DNA of 64,000 bases. Origin: Rhizobium sp. RU20A. Lineage in GTDB: Bacteria; Pseudomonadota; Alphaproteobacteria; Rhizobiales; Rhizobiaceae. Shown in pieces: positions 24,649 to 35,244 of the stretch. The position numbers and the translations under genes were made by a program. Position 1 is the first letter of the stretch, and every line of letters begins with the position of its first letter. The DNA lies in assembly GCF_900155885.1 (NCBI RefSeq), contig NZ_FTMB01000002.1, positions 1 through 64,000 on the forward strand. The letters are read 5' to 3'. The notes under the pieces were generated by a model. The model had not been told where the DNA came from and ran no database searches. It saw only the letters and a list, made by a program, of their open reading frames with translations.

Positions 24649-25401
24649 TCAGATCGATGTCAGGCTGGTTCGCGCTTCGAGCTTTGCCGCATCCTCGCGG
24701 CGCTCGCTGTAGCGATCCGTGAGATAGGCCGAACAATCACGGGTCATCAGCGTGAATTTCATCAATTCCTCGCAGACGTCAACAACGCGCTCGTAATAGG
24801 AGGATGGCTTCATGCGACCGTTTGCATCGAACTCCTGGAAGGCCTTGGCGACGGAGGACTGGTTGGGGATGGTGATCATCCGCATCCAGCGACCCAGAAG
24901 CCGCATCGCATTGACGGCATTGAAGGATTGCGAGCCGCCGGAGACCTGCATGACGGCCAGCGTCTTGCCCTGGGTCGGTCTGACAGCGCCGATGGACAAG
25001 GGGATCCAGTCGATCTGCGCCTTCATGATGCCGGTGATGGTGCCGTGGCGCTCGGGGCTCACCCAGACCTGGCCTTCCGACCATTCCGAAAGCGCGCGCA
25101 GCTCCCGGACCTTTGGATGGCTGACCGGCGCATCGTCCGGGAGCGGCAGGCCGGAGGGATTGAAGAAGCGGACCTCGGCGCCGAAATGCGTCAGCAGACG
25201 GCCCGCCTCCTCGGCCAGCAGGCGGCTGTAGGACACCTGCCGCAGCGACCCGTAGAGGATCAGGATGCGCGGCGGATGGGTGGAGAAGGCGGGGCGCAGC
25301 GCGTCCCGGTCCGGCAGACGCAGGTGGGCGGGGTCGGCGGCCGGCAGGTCGGCTGCGGGGATGACGGGGCCGAGCGTGGCGGGATCGACGGGGTCTGTCA
25401 T
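24649..25401 (-). CDS. arsH: ArsH, NADPH-dependent FMN flavoprotein for organoarsenicals
   Basis: A 250-residue flavodoxin-like protein. [21 protein letters not shown] (about 46-66) forms the FMN phosphate loop. [21 protein letters not shown] and [17 protein letters not shown] are the family blocks around the isoalloxazine and tetramer contacts. ArsH oxidises trivalent methylated or aromatic arsenicals to the less toxic pentavalent form and can reduce quinones or azo dyes. It sits 16 bases after arsC in the arsenic operon, in the order known from Sinorhizobium meliloti. Confidence 0.94.
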   Translation of the reverse strand: MTDPVDPATLGPVIPAADLPAADPAHLRLPDRDALRPAFSTHPPRILILYGSLRQVSYSRLLAEEAGRLLTHFGAEVRFFNPSGLPLPDDAPVSHPKVRELRALSEWSEGQVWVSPERHGTITGIMKAQIDWIPLSIGAVRPTQGKTLAVMQVSGGSQSFNAVNAMRLLGRWMRMITIPNQSSVAKAFQEFDANGRMKPSSYYERVVDVCEELMKFTLMTRDCSAYLTDRYSERREDAAKLEARTSLTSI

Positions 25402-25417
25402 GGCGGTATCCGTTCAA

Positions 25418-25843
25418 TCAGGCGATGCGCTTGCCGGTCTCGTCCAGCACGGCTTCGCCGTCTTCCTTGACGAAGGCGGAGGTAAAGGCGTCGGCGGGCA
25501 GGATATCGAGCACGGCTTCGGAGGGACGGCAGAGGCGCGTGCCGAGCGGTGTGACGACGAAGGGCCGATTGATGAGGATGGGGGTCGCGATCATCGCATC
25601 CAGCAACTGGTCATCGGTCAGCGCGGGATCGACAAGGCCGAGTTCTTCATAGGGCGTGCCCTTTTCGCGGATCGCCTGACGCACGGTAAGGCCGCCGTCG
25701 CGGATCATGCCGGCCAGCACGTCCTTTGCCGGCGGATTGGCGAGGTAGTCGATTACGATGGGCTCGATGCCTGCATGGCGGATGAGGGCCAGCGTGTTGC
25801 GCGAGGTGCCGCATTTCGGATTGTGGTAGATGGTGACGTCCAT
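25418..25843 (-). CDS. arsC: Glutaredoxin-dependent arsenate reductase
   Basis: A 141-residue ArsC of the E. coli plasmid (glutaredoxin) class, converting arsenate to arsenite. The active cysteine is Cys11 in IYHNPKCGTSRNTL. Supporting residues lie in REKGTPYEELGL and in ILINRPFVVTPLGTRLCRP, which carries the conserved arginines. The ATG at 25843 gives the family N-terminus; an in-frame ATG at 25852, three codons upstream, is an alternative. It is co-transcribed between aqpS and arsH. Confidence 0.94.
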   Translation of the reverse strand: MDVTIYHNPKCGTSRNTLALIRHAGIEPIVIDYLANPPAKDVLAGMIRDGGLTVRQAIREKGTPYEELGLVDPALTDDQLLDAMIATPILINRPFVVTPLGTRLCRPSEAVLDILPADAFTSAFVKEDGEAVLDETGKRIA

Positions 25844-25860
25844 GGCAGACATTCTCTCAA

Positions 25861-26553
25861 TCAGGATTGGGGGACAGGAAGCGGGGCGGCCTCGCGCTCA
25901 CGCGCAAACAGCCAGCCGCCGATGAGGGCGCCGACGAGCGCACCGGCGATCTCGGCGAGGATGAAGCCCGGCAGGTCAGCCGGGCGGATGCCGGAGAAGG
26001 TATCGGTCAGGCTACGGGCAATGGCGACGGCCGGGTTGGCAAAAGATGTCGAGGCGGTGAACCAGTAGGCGGCGGTGATGTAGAGGCCGACCAGCATGGG
26101 AATGGTCTCGACGCGGAACCGCAGGCCGCCGAGGATGGTGAGCAGCAGGCCGGCTGTTGCCACCACCTCCGCCGTCCACTGGCCGGTGCCGCTGCGCACG
26201 GTGTGCGATACCTGCAGGATCGGCAGATCGAACATCGCGTGAGCGAGAAGCGTGCCGGCAATGCCGCCCGCAATCTGCGCGAGGATGTAGGGAAGAACCC
26301 GCGCTGCCTCGATCTCCCGGCGCAGCGCGAAAACCAGCGTGACGACGGGATTGAAATGCGCGCCGGAGACCGGGCCAAGAATGGTGATGAGCACCACGAG
26401 GATGGCGCCCGTCGGGATCGTGTTGCCCAATAGCGAAACGGCGACGTCGTCACTGAGGCGGTCGGCCATGATGCCGGAACCGACGACGGTGGCGACGAGA
26501 ATGGCCGTTCCCAAGGCTTCGGCGGTCAGGCGGCGGCTCAATCCGGTCATCAT
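25861..26553 (-). CDS. aqpS: AqpS-type aquaglyceroporin for arsenite
   Basis: A 230-residue MIP channel with six membrane helices and two half-helix motifs. The first is HFNPVV (NPV in place of NPA) and the second FANPAVAIAR. The residue straight after the second NPA, normally the selectivity-filter arginine, is valine here, a feature reported for Sinorhizobium AqpS, which passes arsenite and some methylated arsenicals. It replaces the usual ArsB pump: arsenite made by ArsC leaves down its gradient. The gene follows arsR by six bases in the leftward operon. Confidence 0.92.
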   Translation of the reverse strand: MMTGLSRRLTAEALGTAILVATVVGSGIMADRLSDDVAVSLLGNTIPTGAILVVLITILGPVSGAHFNPVVTLVFALRREIEAARVLPYILAQIAGGIAGTLLAHAMFDLPILQVSHTVRSGTGQWTAEVVATAGLLLTILGGLRFRVETIPMLVGLYITAAYWFTASTSFANPAVAIARSLTDTFSGIRPADLPGFILAEIAGALVGALIGGWLFAREREAAPLPVPQS

Positions 26554-26559
26554 CGCCCC

Positions 26560-26919
26560 TCAGCTTTCCCGTACGGGCTCGCCCGGCGCGCAGCCACAGG
26601 CGAGTTCATCGATGAGGGGCTGGCACAGCGCCGCGCGGCCGCCGCAGCAGTCTTTCAGCAGGTAGAGCGTCATGGCGCGAAGGCCCTCGAAATCGGCACG
26701 GTAGAGAATGGAGCGGCCCTGGCGCTCACTCGTTACAAGCCCTGCTTGTGACAGGATCGACAGATGGGCCGACATGGTGTTCTGCGGGACGCCGAGAAGG
26801 CGCGCGAGCTCGCCGGCCGGCACCCCTTCTGGCTCCTGCTGCACGAGCAGTCGAAAGGTCTGCAAGCGGGTCTGCTGGGCAAGGGCGGCGAGCGCCGCGA
26901 TCGTCCGTTTTTCATCCAT
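26560..26919 (-). CDS. arsR: ArsR-family arsenite-responsive repressor
   Basis: A 119-residue winged helix-turn-helix repressor: QQTRLQTFRLLVQQEPEGVPAGELA leads to the recognition region VPQNTMSAHLSILSQAGLV and the wing ERQGRSILYRA. C-terminal cysteines in DCCGG, ALCQP and ACGCAPG can bind As(III), in a layout different from the E. coli helix site but common in alphaproteobacteria. It heads the five-gene arsenic operon and its start codon lies within a palindromic operator. Confidence 0.92.
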   Translation of the reverse strand: MDEKRTIAALAALAQQTRLQTFRLLVQQEPEGVPAGELARLLGVPQNTMSAHLSILSQAGLVTSERQGRSILYRADFEGLRAMTLYLLKDCCGGRAALCQPLIDELACGCAPGEPVRES

Positions 26920-26938
26920 ATATCCAGAATAATGGATG
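26913..26938. promoter_or_regulatory. Probable ArsR operator over the arsR start
   Basis: CATCCAT and ATGGATG form an inverted repeat with a 12-base spacer, and a nested ATATCCA is partly mirrored within it. The repeat overlaps the arsR start codon (26917-26919), in an AT-rich stretch, as expected for autorepression. Confidence 0.6.
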
Positions 26939-27098
26939 TTTATAGCTTGTCAAGCGACGCTTACGTAATAGCCATTTCGTCATCGAGACCCGGCATATCG
27001 TCTCATCAAGGGCTAAAATTTGCACATATCTCCGTCTTTTCTTTTCGATTTGCTCAGAATAAGCTCAAGCTCCGGGGATAAAAAAGGAGAACTTTACA

Positions 27099-28700
27099 AT
27101 GACTTACAGAATCTCGTCCCGCAAGGTTGGCAAAATTTTCGCGACCACGGCCCTCGCCGCGCTGCTGTCATCCACAGCCTTCGCCGAGACGGTCATCCGA
27201 CGCGGCAATGGCGGCGAGCCGCAGACGCTCGACCAGGCCAAGATCTCCATCGACATCGAAGGCTTCATCGTTCGCGACCTGTTCGAAGGCCTGACGGTCT
27301 ATGACGCGAACGGCAAGGTGGCGCCGGGCGTCGCCGAAAGCTGGACGATTTCAGACGATGGCACGGTCTATACGTTCAAGCTGCGAGACAACGCCAAGTG
27401 GTCCGATGGCAGCCCGGTCGTTGCCGGCGATTTCGTCTACTCCATGACCCGCGTGCTCGATCCGGCGACCGCCGCCGGCTACGCCACTATCCTTTATCCC
27501 ATCAAGGGGGCCGAAGCCTTCAACACCTCGAAGGGCCAGGCTGATGCCCTCGGTCTGAAGGCCGTCGACGACAAGACGCTGGAAATCACGCTGGAGCGCG
27601 CGACGCCCTACTTCCTCCAGCTGATGACCCATTACACCGCCATTCCCGTGAACAAGGCGAACATCGAGAAATTCGGCGCTGATTTCACCAAGCCCGGCAA
27701 TCTCGTCTCGAACGGCGCCTATGAGCTGACGGAATACGTCGCCAACGACCACATCACCGCCGTGAAGAATCCGGATTACTGGGACGCCGCGAATGTGAAG
27801 ATCGACAAGGTGATCTATAACCCCTCCGAAGATCAGGCCGCAGTCGCCCGCGCGTTCGAGGCCGGCGAACTCGACGTTGCCTACAACTTCCAGGCCGACC
27901 AGCGCGACTTCCTGACGAAGAAGCTCGGCGAAGACCAGGTCCAGGCCTCTCCGGCGCTTGCGACCTATTACTACGCCTTCGACACGCGCAAGCCGCCCTT
28001 CGACGACGTGCGCGTGCGCAAGGCGCTGTCGATCGCTGTTGATCGCGACTTCCTGTCGGAGAAGGTCTATGGCGGCACGCAGCTGCCCTCCTACACTTTC
28101 GTGCCACCGGGCATGGAAGGCTACACCTCGCCGACGCCGGCCGATGTCGACAAGGACCAGCTCGACCGCGAAGACGAGGCCAAGGAACTGCTGAAGGAAG
28201 CCGGCTACGGTGAAGGCGGCAAGCCGCTGAAGATCGACATTCGCTACAACACCAACGAGAACCACAAGAAGGTGGCCGTGGCCGTCGCCGACATGTGGAA
28301 GGCGCTGGGCGCCGAGGTGACGATCCAGAACCTCGATGTGAAGTCGCATTATGCCTATCTGCAGGAAGGCGGCAGCTTCGATGTGGCGCGTGCCGGCTGG
28401 TCGGCAGACTATGCGGATCCGGAAAACTTCCTGAACCTGCTCGTCTCCACCAACAAGGCCTTCAACTACGGGCACTACTCCAATCCGAAGTTTGACGAGT
28501 TGATGAAGGCTTCCTACGAGGAAAAGGACCAGGCCAAGCGCATGGCGATCCTGGCCGAGGCCGAAGCGCTGGTGCTCAACGAATATCCGGTCACGCCCTT
28601 CATGAACAATGCCAACCTGTGGCTGGTCAGCCGCAAGGTGAAGGGCTTCAGCCAGAATGCCGTGAACGAGCACCTGACCAAGTATCTCTCCATCGAGTGA
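27099..28700 (+). CDS. oppA: Oligopeptide ABC transporter, periplasmic binding protein
   Basis: A 533-residue family-5 solute-binding protein. The signal peptide covers about residues 1-29 (KIFATTALAALLSSTAFA, cut before ETVIRR). The mature N-terminus GNGGEPQTLDQAKIS, the GVAESWTISDDGTVYTFKLR block and the later VRKALSIAVDRDFLSEKV are classical OppA features. It delivers peptides to the membrane complex encoded downstream (oppB, oppC, oppDF). A long hairpin separates it from oppB. The start follows AAAGGAG at 27084-27090. The exact peptide class cannot be told from sequence. Confidence 0.93.
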   Translation: MTYRISSRKVGKIFATTALAALLSSTAFAETVIRRGNGGEPQTLDQAKISIDIEGFIVRDLFEGLTVYDANGKVAPGVAESWTISDDGTVYTFKLRDNAKWSDGSPVVAGDFVYSMTRVLDPATAAGYATILYPIKGAEAFNTSKGQADALGLKAVDDKTLEITLERATPYFLQLMTHYTAIPVNKANIEKFGADFTKPGNLVSNGAYELTEYVANDHITAVKNPDYWDAANVKIDKVIYNPSEDQAAVARAFEAGELDVAYNFQADQRDFLTKKLGEDQVQASPALATYYYAFDTRKPPFDDVRVRKALSIAVDRDFLSEKVYGGTQLPSYTFVPPGMEGYTSPTPADVDKDQLDREDEAKELLKEAGYGEGGKPLKIDIRYNTNENHKKVAVAVADMWKALGAEVTIQNLDVKSHYAYLQEGGSFDVARAGWSADYADPENFLNLLVSTNKAFNYGHYSNPKFDELMKASYEEKDQAKRMAILAEAEALVLNEYPVTPFMNNANLWLVSRKVKGFSQNAVNEHLTKYLSIE

Positions 28701-28715
28701 TCGTCTGCGGTTCTT

Positions 28716-28753
28716 CCGCCCGCGTGTCCCCTTGAAGGGCGATGCGCGGGCGG
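28716..28753 (+). other. Intercistronic hairpin after oppA
   Basis: CCGCCCGCG and CGCGGGCGG pair around a 20-base loop, about 15 bases past the oppA stop, without a U-run. Such structures after binding-protein genes typically protect the upstream message so that the binding protein exceeds the permeases. Confidence 0.6.
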
Positions 28754-28865
28754 CGTCCGCTCATGCGGCCGGCGCTGACGCCGTGCCGTCCGTCCCGCAG
28801 CGATTTCCAAACCGGAAGGCTAGAGCGCCATCGCGCGCCGGCCGGCCGGAGCGAGGGAGTGGCCC

Positions 28866-29789
28866 ATGCTACGTTTCATTCTATCGCGCCTTCTGTCGTC
28901 GGCGCCGACGATCTTCATCGTCATGACGCTGTCCTTCTTCATGATCCGGCTGGCGCCCGGCGGCCCCTTCAACCTCGAGCGGCCCTTGCAGCCCGAGGTC
29001 ATGGCCAATCTCAACGCCGTCTACCATCTCGACCAGCCGGTCTGGAAACAGTACATCTTCTACCTCTGGAACGTGCTGCACGGCGATTTCGGGCCAAGCT
29101 TCGTCTACAAGGACTACACGGTTTCCGAACTCATCCTGCAGGCCCTGCCCTATTCGCTGGTTCTGGGCGCCTGGGCGCTTCTCATCGCCGTCTTCGGCGG
29201 CATCGCACTCGGCGTCTATGCGGCGCTGCGCCAGAACAGCTGGGCCGACTACCTGCTGATGGGCATTTCCGCGCTCGGCAATACCGTGCCGAACTTCGTC
29301 ATCGGCCCCGTCCTGACGCTGATCTTCGCCGTGTCGCTCGCTTGGCTGCCCACGGGAAGCTGGGGCAATGGCGACTTCCGGCATCTGGTGCTGCCAATCA
29401 TCGTGCTCTCGCTGCCGCAGCTCGCCGTCTTCGCCCGCCTCACCCGCGGCTCGATGATCGAGGCGCTCCGCGCCGACCATGTGCGCACAGCCCGCGCCTA
29501 CGGCCTGCCGGCCCGCAGCGTGGTGGGCGTGCATGCGCTGCGCGCCGGGCTGATGCCGGTCATCTCCTATCTCGGACCGGTGGCGGCCTCCGTTCTCACG
29601 GGCTCGATCATCGTTGAACAGATGTTTTCGCTGCCGGGGGTCGGGCGCTATTTCGTGCTCGGGGCGCTCAATCGCGACTATACGCTGGTGATGGGAACGG
29701 TGGTGCTGATCTCCGTCTTCATCGTCGTCCTCAATCTCATCGTTGACATCATCTATGCCTTCGTCGATCCGAGGATCCGCCATGACTGA
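28866..29789 (+). CDS. oppB: Oligopeptide ABC transporter permease, OppB type
   Basis: A 307-residue inner-membrane permease with six predicted helices. RLAPGGPFNLERPLQ near the N-terminus is the OppB/DppB opening. The EAA loop is at about residues 197-216 (EALRADHVRTARAYGLPAR), where the ATPase docks, and EQMFSLPGVGRYFV follows. The gene starts after GAGGGAG. Its last eight bases overlap the oppC start, so the two permeases are coupled. Confidence 0.94.
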   Translation: MLRFILSRLLSSAPTIFIVMTLSFFMIRLAPGGPFNLERPLQPEVMANLNAVYHLDQPVWKQYIFYLWNVLHGDFGPSFVYKDYTVSELILQALPYSLVLGAWALLIAVFGGIALGVYAALRQNSWADYLLMGISALGNTVPNFVIGPVLTLIFAVSLAWLPTGSWGNGDFRHLVLPIIVLSLPQLAVFARLTRGSMIEALRADHVRTARAYGLPARSVVGVHALRAGLMPVISYLGPVAASVLTGSIIVEQMFSLPGVGRYFVLGALNRDYTLVMGTVVLISVFIVVLNLIVDIIYAFVDPRIRHD

Positions 29790-30906
29790 TATCGTTTCCT
29801 CCGCTCCCGCGCCCCTCAAGGGCCGCAGCCCGGCGGCGATGGCGCTGGCGCGGCTTGCGCGCAATCGTGCCGCCACCGTCTCCATCGGCGTGCTCGTCAT
29901 CGTCTCGCTGATCTGCTTCCTCGGGCCGTTCTTCAATCCGCACAATTACGCGACCGTCTACCAGTCCTATGTGTCTGTGCCGCCGAGCCTGTCGGCCTAT
30001 CCGGCCGACGATACGCTTCAGGCTGTGATGCAAGCGACGGTGGAGCGCGGACGCGCCAAGCTCGACAGCTTCTCGGTCTCCGGCAAGAGCTATACGGCGA
30101 CGATTTCGTCGGAGAAGGAGATCGATCCGCGCATCATCCGCTATTTCGATCGGCCGGACGAATTCGACGGCGCCGTCATCAAGGAGACGAGCGCCGACAA
30201 GCTCAGCGCCACCGTCGAAGGCCATGTGAACCGGGAATATTTCCTGCTCGGCACCGACCGCAACGGCCGCGACATGCTGGCCCGCATCATGGTGGGCGGC
30301 CAGATCTCGCTGATGGTCGGCATTCTCGCCACCATCGTGGCCCTGGTGATCGGCGTCACCTATGGCGCGATCTCCGGCTATCTCGGCGGGCGCGTCGACA
30401 ACATCATGATGCGCTTCGTCGAGATCATGTATTCGCTGCCCTTCATCTTCTTCGTCATCATGCTCGTCGTGTTCTTCGGCCGGCACATCGCGCTGATCTT
30501 CATCGGCATCGGGGCGATCAACTGGCTGGACATGGCGCGCATCGTGCGCGGGCAGACGCTCTCGCTCAAACGCCGCGAATTCGTGGGTGCCGCGACCGCC
30601 ATGGGGCTTTCCGACTGGGCGATCATCCGCCGCCACATCATCCCCAACACGATCGGGCCGGTCGTCGTCTTCGTGACGCTGCTGGTGCCGCAGGTGATCC
30701 TGCTCGAAAGCTTCCTCTCCTTCCTCGGGCTCGGCGTGCAGGAGCCGATGACGAGCTGGGGCTTCCTGATCTCGGAAGGCGCCAGCGCCATCCAGGCCAG
30801 CCCCTGGCTGCTGCTCTATCCCTCGATCTTCTTCGTCGTCACGCTGATGGCGCTCAACTATCTCGGCGACGGCCTGCGCGACGCCTTCGACCCGAGAGAT
30901 CGCTAG
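29782..30906 (+). CDS. oppC: Oligopeptide ABC transporter permease, OppC type
   Basis: A 374-residue permease, longer than the usual 290-310 because residues about 52-160 form a hydrophilic, presumably periplasmic, domain after the first helix. The domain ends at FLLGTDRNGRDMLARIMVGG, the standard OppC entry to the transport core. The EAA loop is around VGAATAMGLSDWAIIRRHIIP. The enlarged loop occurs in other alphaproteobacterial OppC proteins and may contact the binding protein (inference). The ATG at 29782 is chosen because it overlaps the end of oppB by eight bases and gives a normal N-terminus. Confidence 0.92.
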   Translation: MTDIVSSAPAPLKGRSPAAMALARLARNRAATVSIGVLVIVSLICFLGPFFNPHNYATVYQSYVSVPPSLSAYPADDTLQAVMQATVERGRAKLDSFSVSGKSYTATISSEKEIDPRIIRYFDRPDEFDGAVIKETSADKLSATVEGHVNREYFLLGTDRNGRDMLARIMVGGQISLMVGILATIVALVIGVTYGAISGYLGGRVDNIMMRFVEIMYSLPFIFFVIMLVVFFGRHIALIFIGIGAINWLDMARIVRGQTLSLKRREFVGAATAMGLSDWAIIRRHIIPNTIGPVVVFVTLLVPQVILLESFLSFLGLGVQEPMTSWGFLISEGASAIQASPWLLLYPSIFFVVTLMALNYLGDGLRDAFDPRDR

Positions 30907-30937
30907 GATGGGAATCGCTGACATGGAGACTTCTGAC

Positions 30938-32530
<1,593 letters not shown>

Positions 32531-32560
32531 TGGCGCCTATCTTTAGCGGAGGTCGCCGAG

Positions 32561-32684
32561 ATCACCCCACCCGCCGCTCCGCGGCGACCTCCCCCTCAAG
32601 GGGAGGTAGGGCGGTTGCAGGTGCCGCGGTCTCCCACCCGCCCCTTGAGGGGGCGGGTCGGCGCTTGCGCCGGGGTGGGGTGAT
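32561..32684. repeat. Palindromic intergenic element, full copy
   Basis: About 124 bases bounded by ATCACCCCACCC and GGGGTGGGGTGAT as an inverted pair. Internal hairpins are CCGCCGCTCCGCGG, CTCCCCCTCAAGGGGAG and CGCCCCTTGAGGGGGCG. It is a member of a dispersed RIME-like family, located just after the opp operon. No reading frame with protein character is present. Confidence 0.75.
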
Positions 32685-32807
32685 GTCGAGGCAGGACAGA
32701 CACAGCGATACATGACGACGGTCAGGGCAATGATTACAGCGGGCTTCGAGATCATATGACCGCAATCACGCAACCGCAGCTCATGCCTTTATTGAGGTCG
32801 TGGCAGG

Positions 32808-32858
32808 TCACCCCACCCGCCGCTTCGCGGCGACCTCTCCCTCAAGGGGAGGTAGGGC
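32808..32858. repeat. Half copy of the same palindromic element
   Basis: TCACCCCACCCGCCGC, then CGCGGCGACCTCTCC and CTCAAGGGGAGGTAGGGC, repeat the left half of the element at 32561-32684 almost base for base. The right half is missing. The two copies are about 125 bases apart in the same orientation. Confidence 0.75.
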
Positions 32859-32999
32859 ATACCCCAGCTAACTCACTGCCCACATTACGTAAAATCCCCT
32901 GCCCCTTGACTTGACGGGATCAGGACACCACCTCTTCATCAGGTTGGCGCTTCGAGAGGCCAGCCGTGTCGCACGTCTTGAACAGGAGTGAGTGACGAG

Positions 33000-33290
33000 A
33001 TGGAACAGATCACCGATCATATCGCCATGATGAGCATCGAAGAGCGCGAAGAGGTCTTCGTCAATCTGGCCCGGACCCTCGAATGGAACGCCCGCGAAGC
33101 CTATGTCGAAGGCGACGAACAGTTTGCGGTGCTATCGAAGAGCATGGCGGATGCGATCCGCATCAATGCCGACGAGCTGGCGCGCCAGGACCCCGAACAT
33201 TCCGGCCGCGCCATGGCCGAGGCAACGGCGATCATCTCGCAGTTCAACGCCACCCACCCCTACCGCATGGTCAGCGCCGCCATCCACTGA
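33000..33290 (+). CDS. Small acidic helical protein of unknown function
   Basis: A 96-residue protein, predicted mostly helical and acidic, with no signal peptide or membrane helix. Recognisable segments are MSIEEREEVFVNLARTLEWNAREAY and SKSMADAIRINADELARQ. The ATG at 33000 is used; a GTG at 32988 would add four residues, and the AGGA at 32984 could serve either. It stands alone after the palindromic repeats and before a convergent pseudouridine synthase gene. I recognise no domain. Confidence 0.65.
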   Translation: MEQITDHIAMMSIEEREEVFVNLARTLEWNAREAYVEGDEQFAVLSKSMADAIRINADELARQDPEHSGRAMAEATAIISQFNATHPYRMVSAAIH

Positions 33291-33359
33291 CGCGTCGACC
33301 GCGACGGAATTTCGAGAGCCCTCGGCATGCGCCGGGGGCTTTGTCGTTTCAAAAGACGC

Positions 33360-34124
33360 TCAGCGCCGCATCTGCCGCTTCAGCATGGCCACTTCCGCAT
33401 CCGTCAGTGCCCGCACCGCGCCCTTGTCGAGATCGCCGAGTGGCAGCGTGCCGATGGCGATGCGGATGAGGCGCAAACACTCGGCGCCCAGAACCTCCAG
33501 CATGCGCCGGATGTGGCGGTTGCGGCCCTCGTCGAGCACGATTTCCAGCCAGGCATTGCGCTCGCCCTCCCGCAGCAGGCTGGCGCGGACGACGGCGAGG
33601 CGCTCGCCCTCATGCACGACGCCGGCGCGCAGCGCCGTGAGGAAGGCATCGTCGGCGTGGCGGTCGATCTGGACGTGATAGGTCTTCGGCAGATGGGTTT
33701 GCGGGTCGAGCAGCGCCTGCGCGAATACCGTGTCATTGGTGAAGATGAGCAGGCCCTCGCTCGCCTTGTCGAGGCGGCCGACAGGGGAGAGGTGCGCGGC
33801 GGGGACATCCTTCAGGCAGTCATAGACGGTCGGGCGTCCCTCGGGATCATGGCGGGTGGTGACGAGGCCGCGCGGCTTGTTGAGCATGAGGTAGACCGGG
33901 GCCTCGGCGGCGATCGCCGCGCCATCGAGCGTCAGAACGGCAGTATCGAGATCGACCCACGCCTCGATATTCGTCTCAACGCGGCCATCGACCGCGACGC
34001 GGCCGGCACGGATGAGTGCTTCGGCCTGCGTGCGCGAGCAGAAGCCGCGCTTGGAGAGCGCGCGAGGCAGCGTGACGCGTTTGCCGGCGGCGGGGACAGG
34101 GGCGGCATGCTGTTTCGCGGTCAT
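33360..34124 (-). CDS. RNA pseudouridine synthase, RsuA/RluB/E/F family
   Basis: About 254 residues. An S4 RNA-binding domain comes first (LPRALSKRGFCSRTQAEALIRAGRV). The catalytic domain has LMLNKPRGLVTT and the active-site SPVGRLDKASEGLLIFTND, where the aspartate in GRLD is the nucleophile, followed by KTYHV and GRNRHIRRMLEVLG. It converts a specific uridine of ribosomal RNA to pseudouridine; the exact position is not deducible. The start may instead be 34193, adding 23 basic residues; neither start has a strong ribosome site. Confidence 0.9.
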   Translation of the reverse strand: MTAKQHAAPVPAAGKRVTLPRALSKRGFCSRTQAEALIRAGRVAVDGRVETNIEAWVDLDTAVLTLDGAAIAAEAPVYLMLNKPRGLVTTRHDPEGRPTVYDCLKDVPAAHLSPVGRLDKASEGLLIFTNDTVFAQALLDPQTHLPKTYHVQIDRHADDAFLTALRAGVVHEGERLAVVRASLLREGERNAWLEIVLDEGRNRHIRRMLEVLGAECLRLIRIAIGTLPLGDLDKGAVRALTDAEVAMLKRQMRR

Positions 34125-34308
34125 GCCGCGCAAGCCTCTGTCTCCCGGAACCTTCCGGCCCTTTCCAGGCGGATGTCTGCGGCTGTCCTTCATCCCTGCC
34201 CTTTGCTCCCGCCGGTTTGTGCATCGAAGGCCGCCGCGCGGCGCTTGCCTCGTTTCCTTCCCTCGGCAATAAGGGACGCGGCCGAAATTTGGAAGCGAGA
34301 CGAGACCC

Positions 34309-35244
34309 GTGACCCACCCCTCCCCGACGATCGATGCTGTGACGCGCGAGCTTCAGACGCTGCGCGACTTCTGGCGCTACGCGATTTCCCGCTTCAACGC
34401 CGCCGATCTCAGCTACGGCCACGGCACCACGACGGCGAGCGACGATGCGGCCTTCCTGCTGCTCGATTCGCTCGACCTGCCGATCGACGTGCTCGACCCC
34501 TTCCTCGACGCCCGCCTGCTGCCGGAGGAGCGCCGGCTGCTCGCCGAGCGGATCGAGGCGCGCGTGACGACCCGCAAGCCGACCTCCTATCTCACGGGCC
34601 GCGCCTATATTCAGGGCGTGCGCTTCCATGTGGATGAGCGGGTGATCGTGCCGCGCTCGCATATCGGCGAGATTCTCTTCACCGAATATCTTGGCGAGGA
34701 CGGCTCCGGTTTCCTGCCGGACCCGCTGATGGTGGAAAGCGCCCTCGATCTGTGCACCGGTTCCGGCTGCCTGGCCGTACTGGCCGCGAAATTCTTCCCC
34801 GCAGCCGAGGTGGATGCGGTCGATCTTTCGGCCGATGCGCTTGAGGTGGCCAAGCTCAATGTCGCCGAGCACGCGGTGGAGGCGCAGGTGCGGCTTCTCT
34901 CCGGCGACCTCTTCGCCCCGCTGAAGGGCCGGCGCTACGACATCATCATCACCAATCCGCCCTATGTGGACCATGAGGCGCTGGCCGGCTATCCGCCGGA
35001 GTTCCGCGCCGAGCCGGTCATGGCCCATGATGGCGGTGAGGACGGGCTGGATCTGGTGCGGCGGATCCTCGAAGAGGCGGCCGATTACCTCAATCCCGGC
35101 GGCGGCCTGCTCTGCGAAATTGGCTCCGGCCGGGAAATCCTCGAGGAGGAATTCCCCGAACTCGAGTTTCACTGGATCGAGACGGCCGAATCCCAGGACG
35201 CGGTGTTCTGGATTTCGGCCGAGGAACTCGGCGTCGAGGATTAA
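34309..35244 (+). CDS. prmB: Ribosomal protein L3 N5-glutamine methyltransferase
   Basis: A 311-residue SAM-dependent methyltransferase of the PrmB/HemK type. GRAYIQGVRFHVDERVIVPRS precedes the SAM pocket ALDLCTGSGCLAVLAA. ITNPPYVDHEAL holds the catalytic NPPY that orients the glutamine amide. The N-terminal helical region and YLTGRAY distinguish PrmB from the release-factor enzyme PrmC. Translation starts at GTG 34309. The stop overlaps the stop of the convergent hydrolase gene by four bases. Confidence 0.93.
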   Translation: MTHPSPTIDAVTRELQTLRDFWRYAISRFNAADLSYGHGTTTASDDAAFLLLDSLDLPIDVLDPFLDARLLPEERRLLAERIEARVTTRKPTSYLTGRAYIQGVRFHVDERVIVPRSHIGEILFTEYLGEDGSGFLPDPLMVESALDLCTGSGCLAVLAAKFFPAAEVDAVDLSADALEVAKLNVAEHAVEAQVRLLSGDLFAPLKGRRYDIIITNPPYVDHEALAGYPPEFRAEPVMAHDGGEDGLDLVRRILEEAADYLNPGGGLLCEIGSGREILEEEFPELEFHWIETAESQDAVFWISAEELGVED

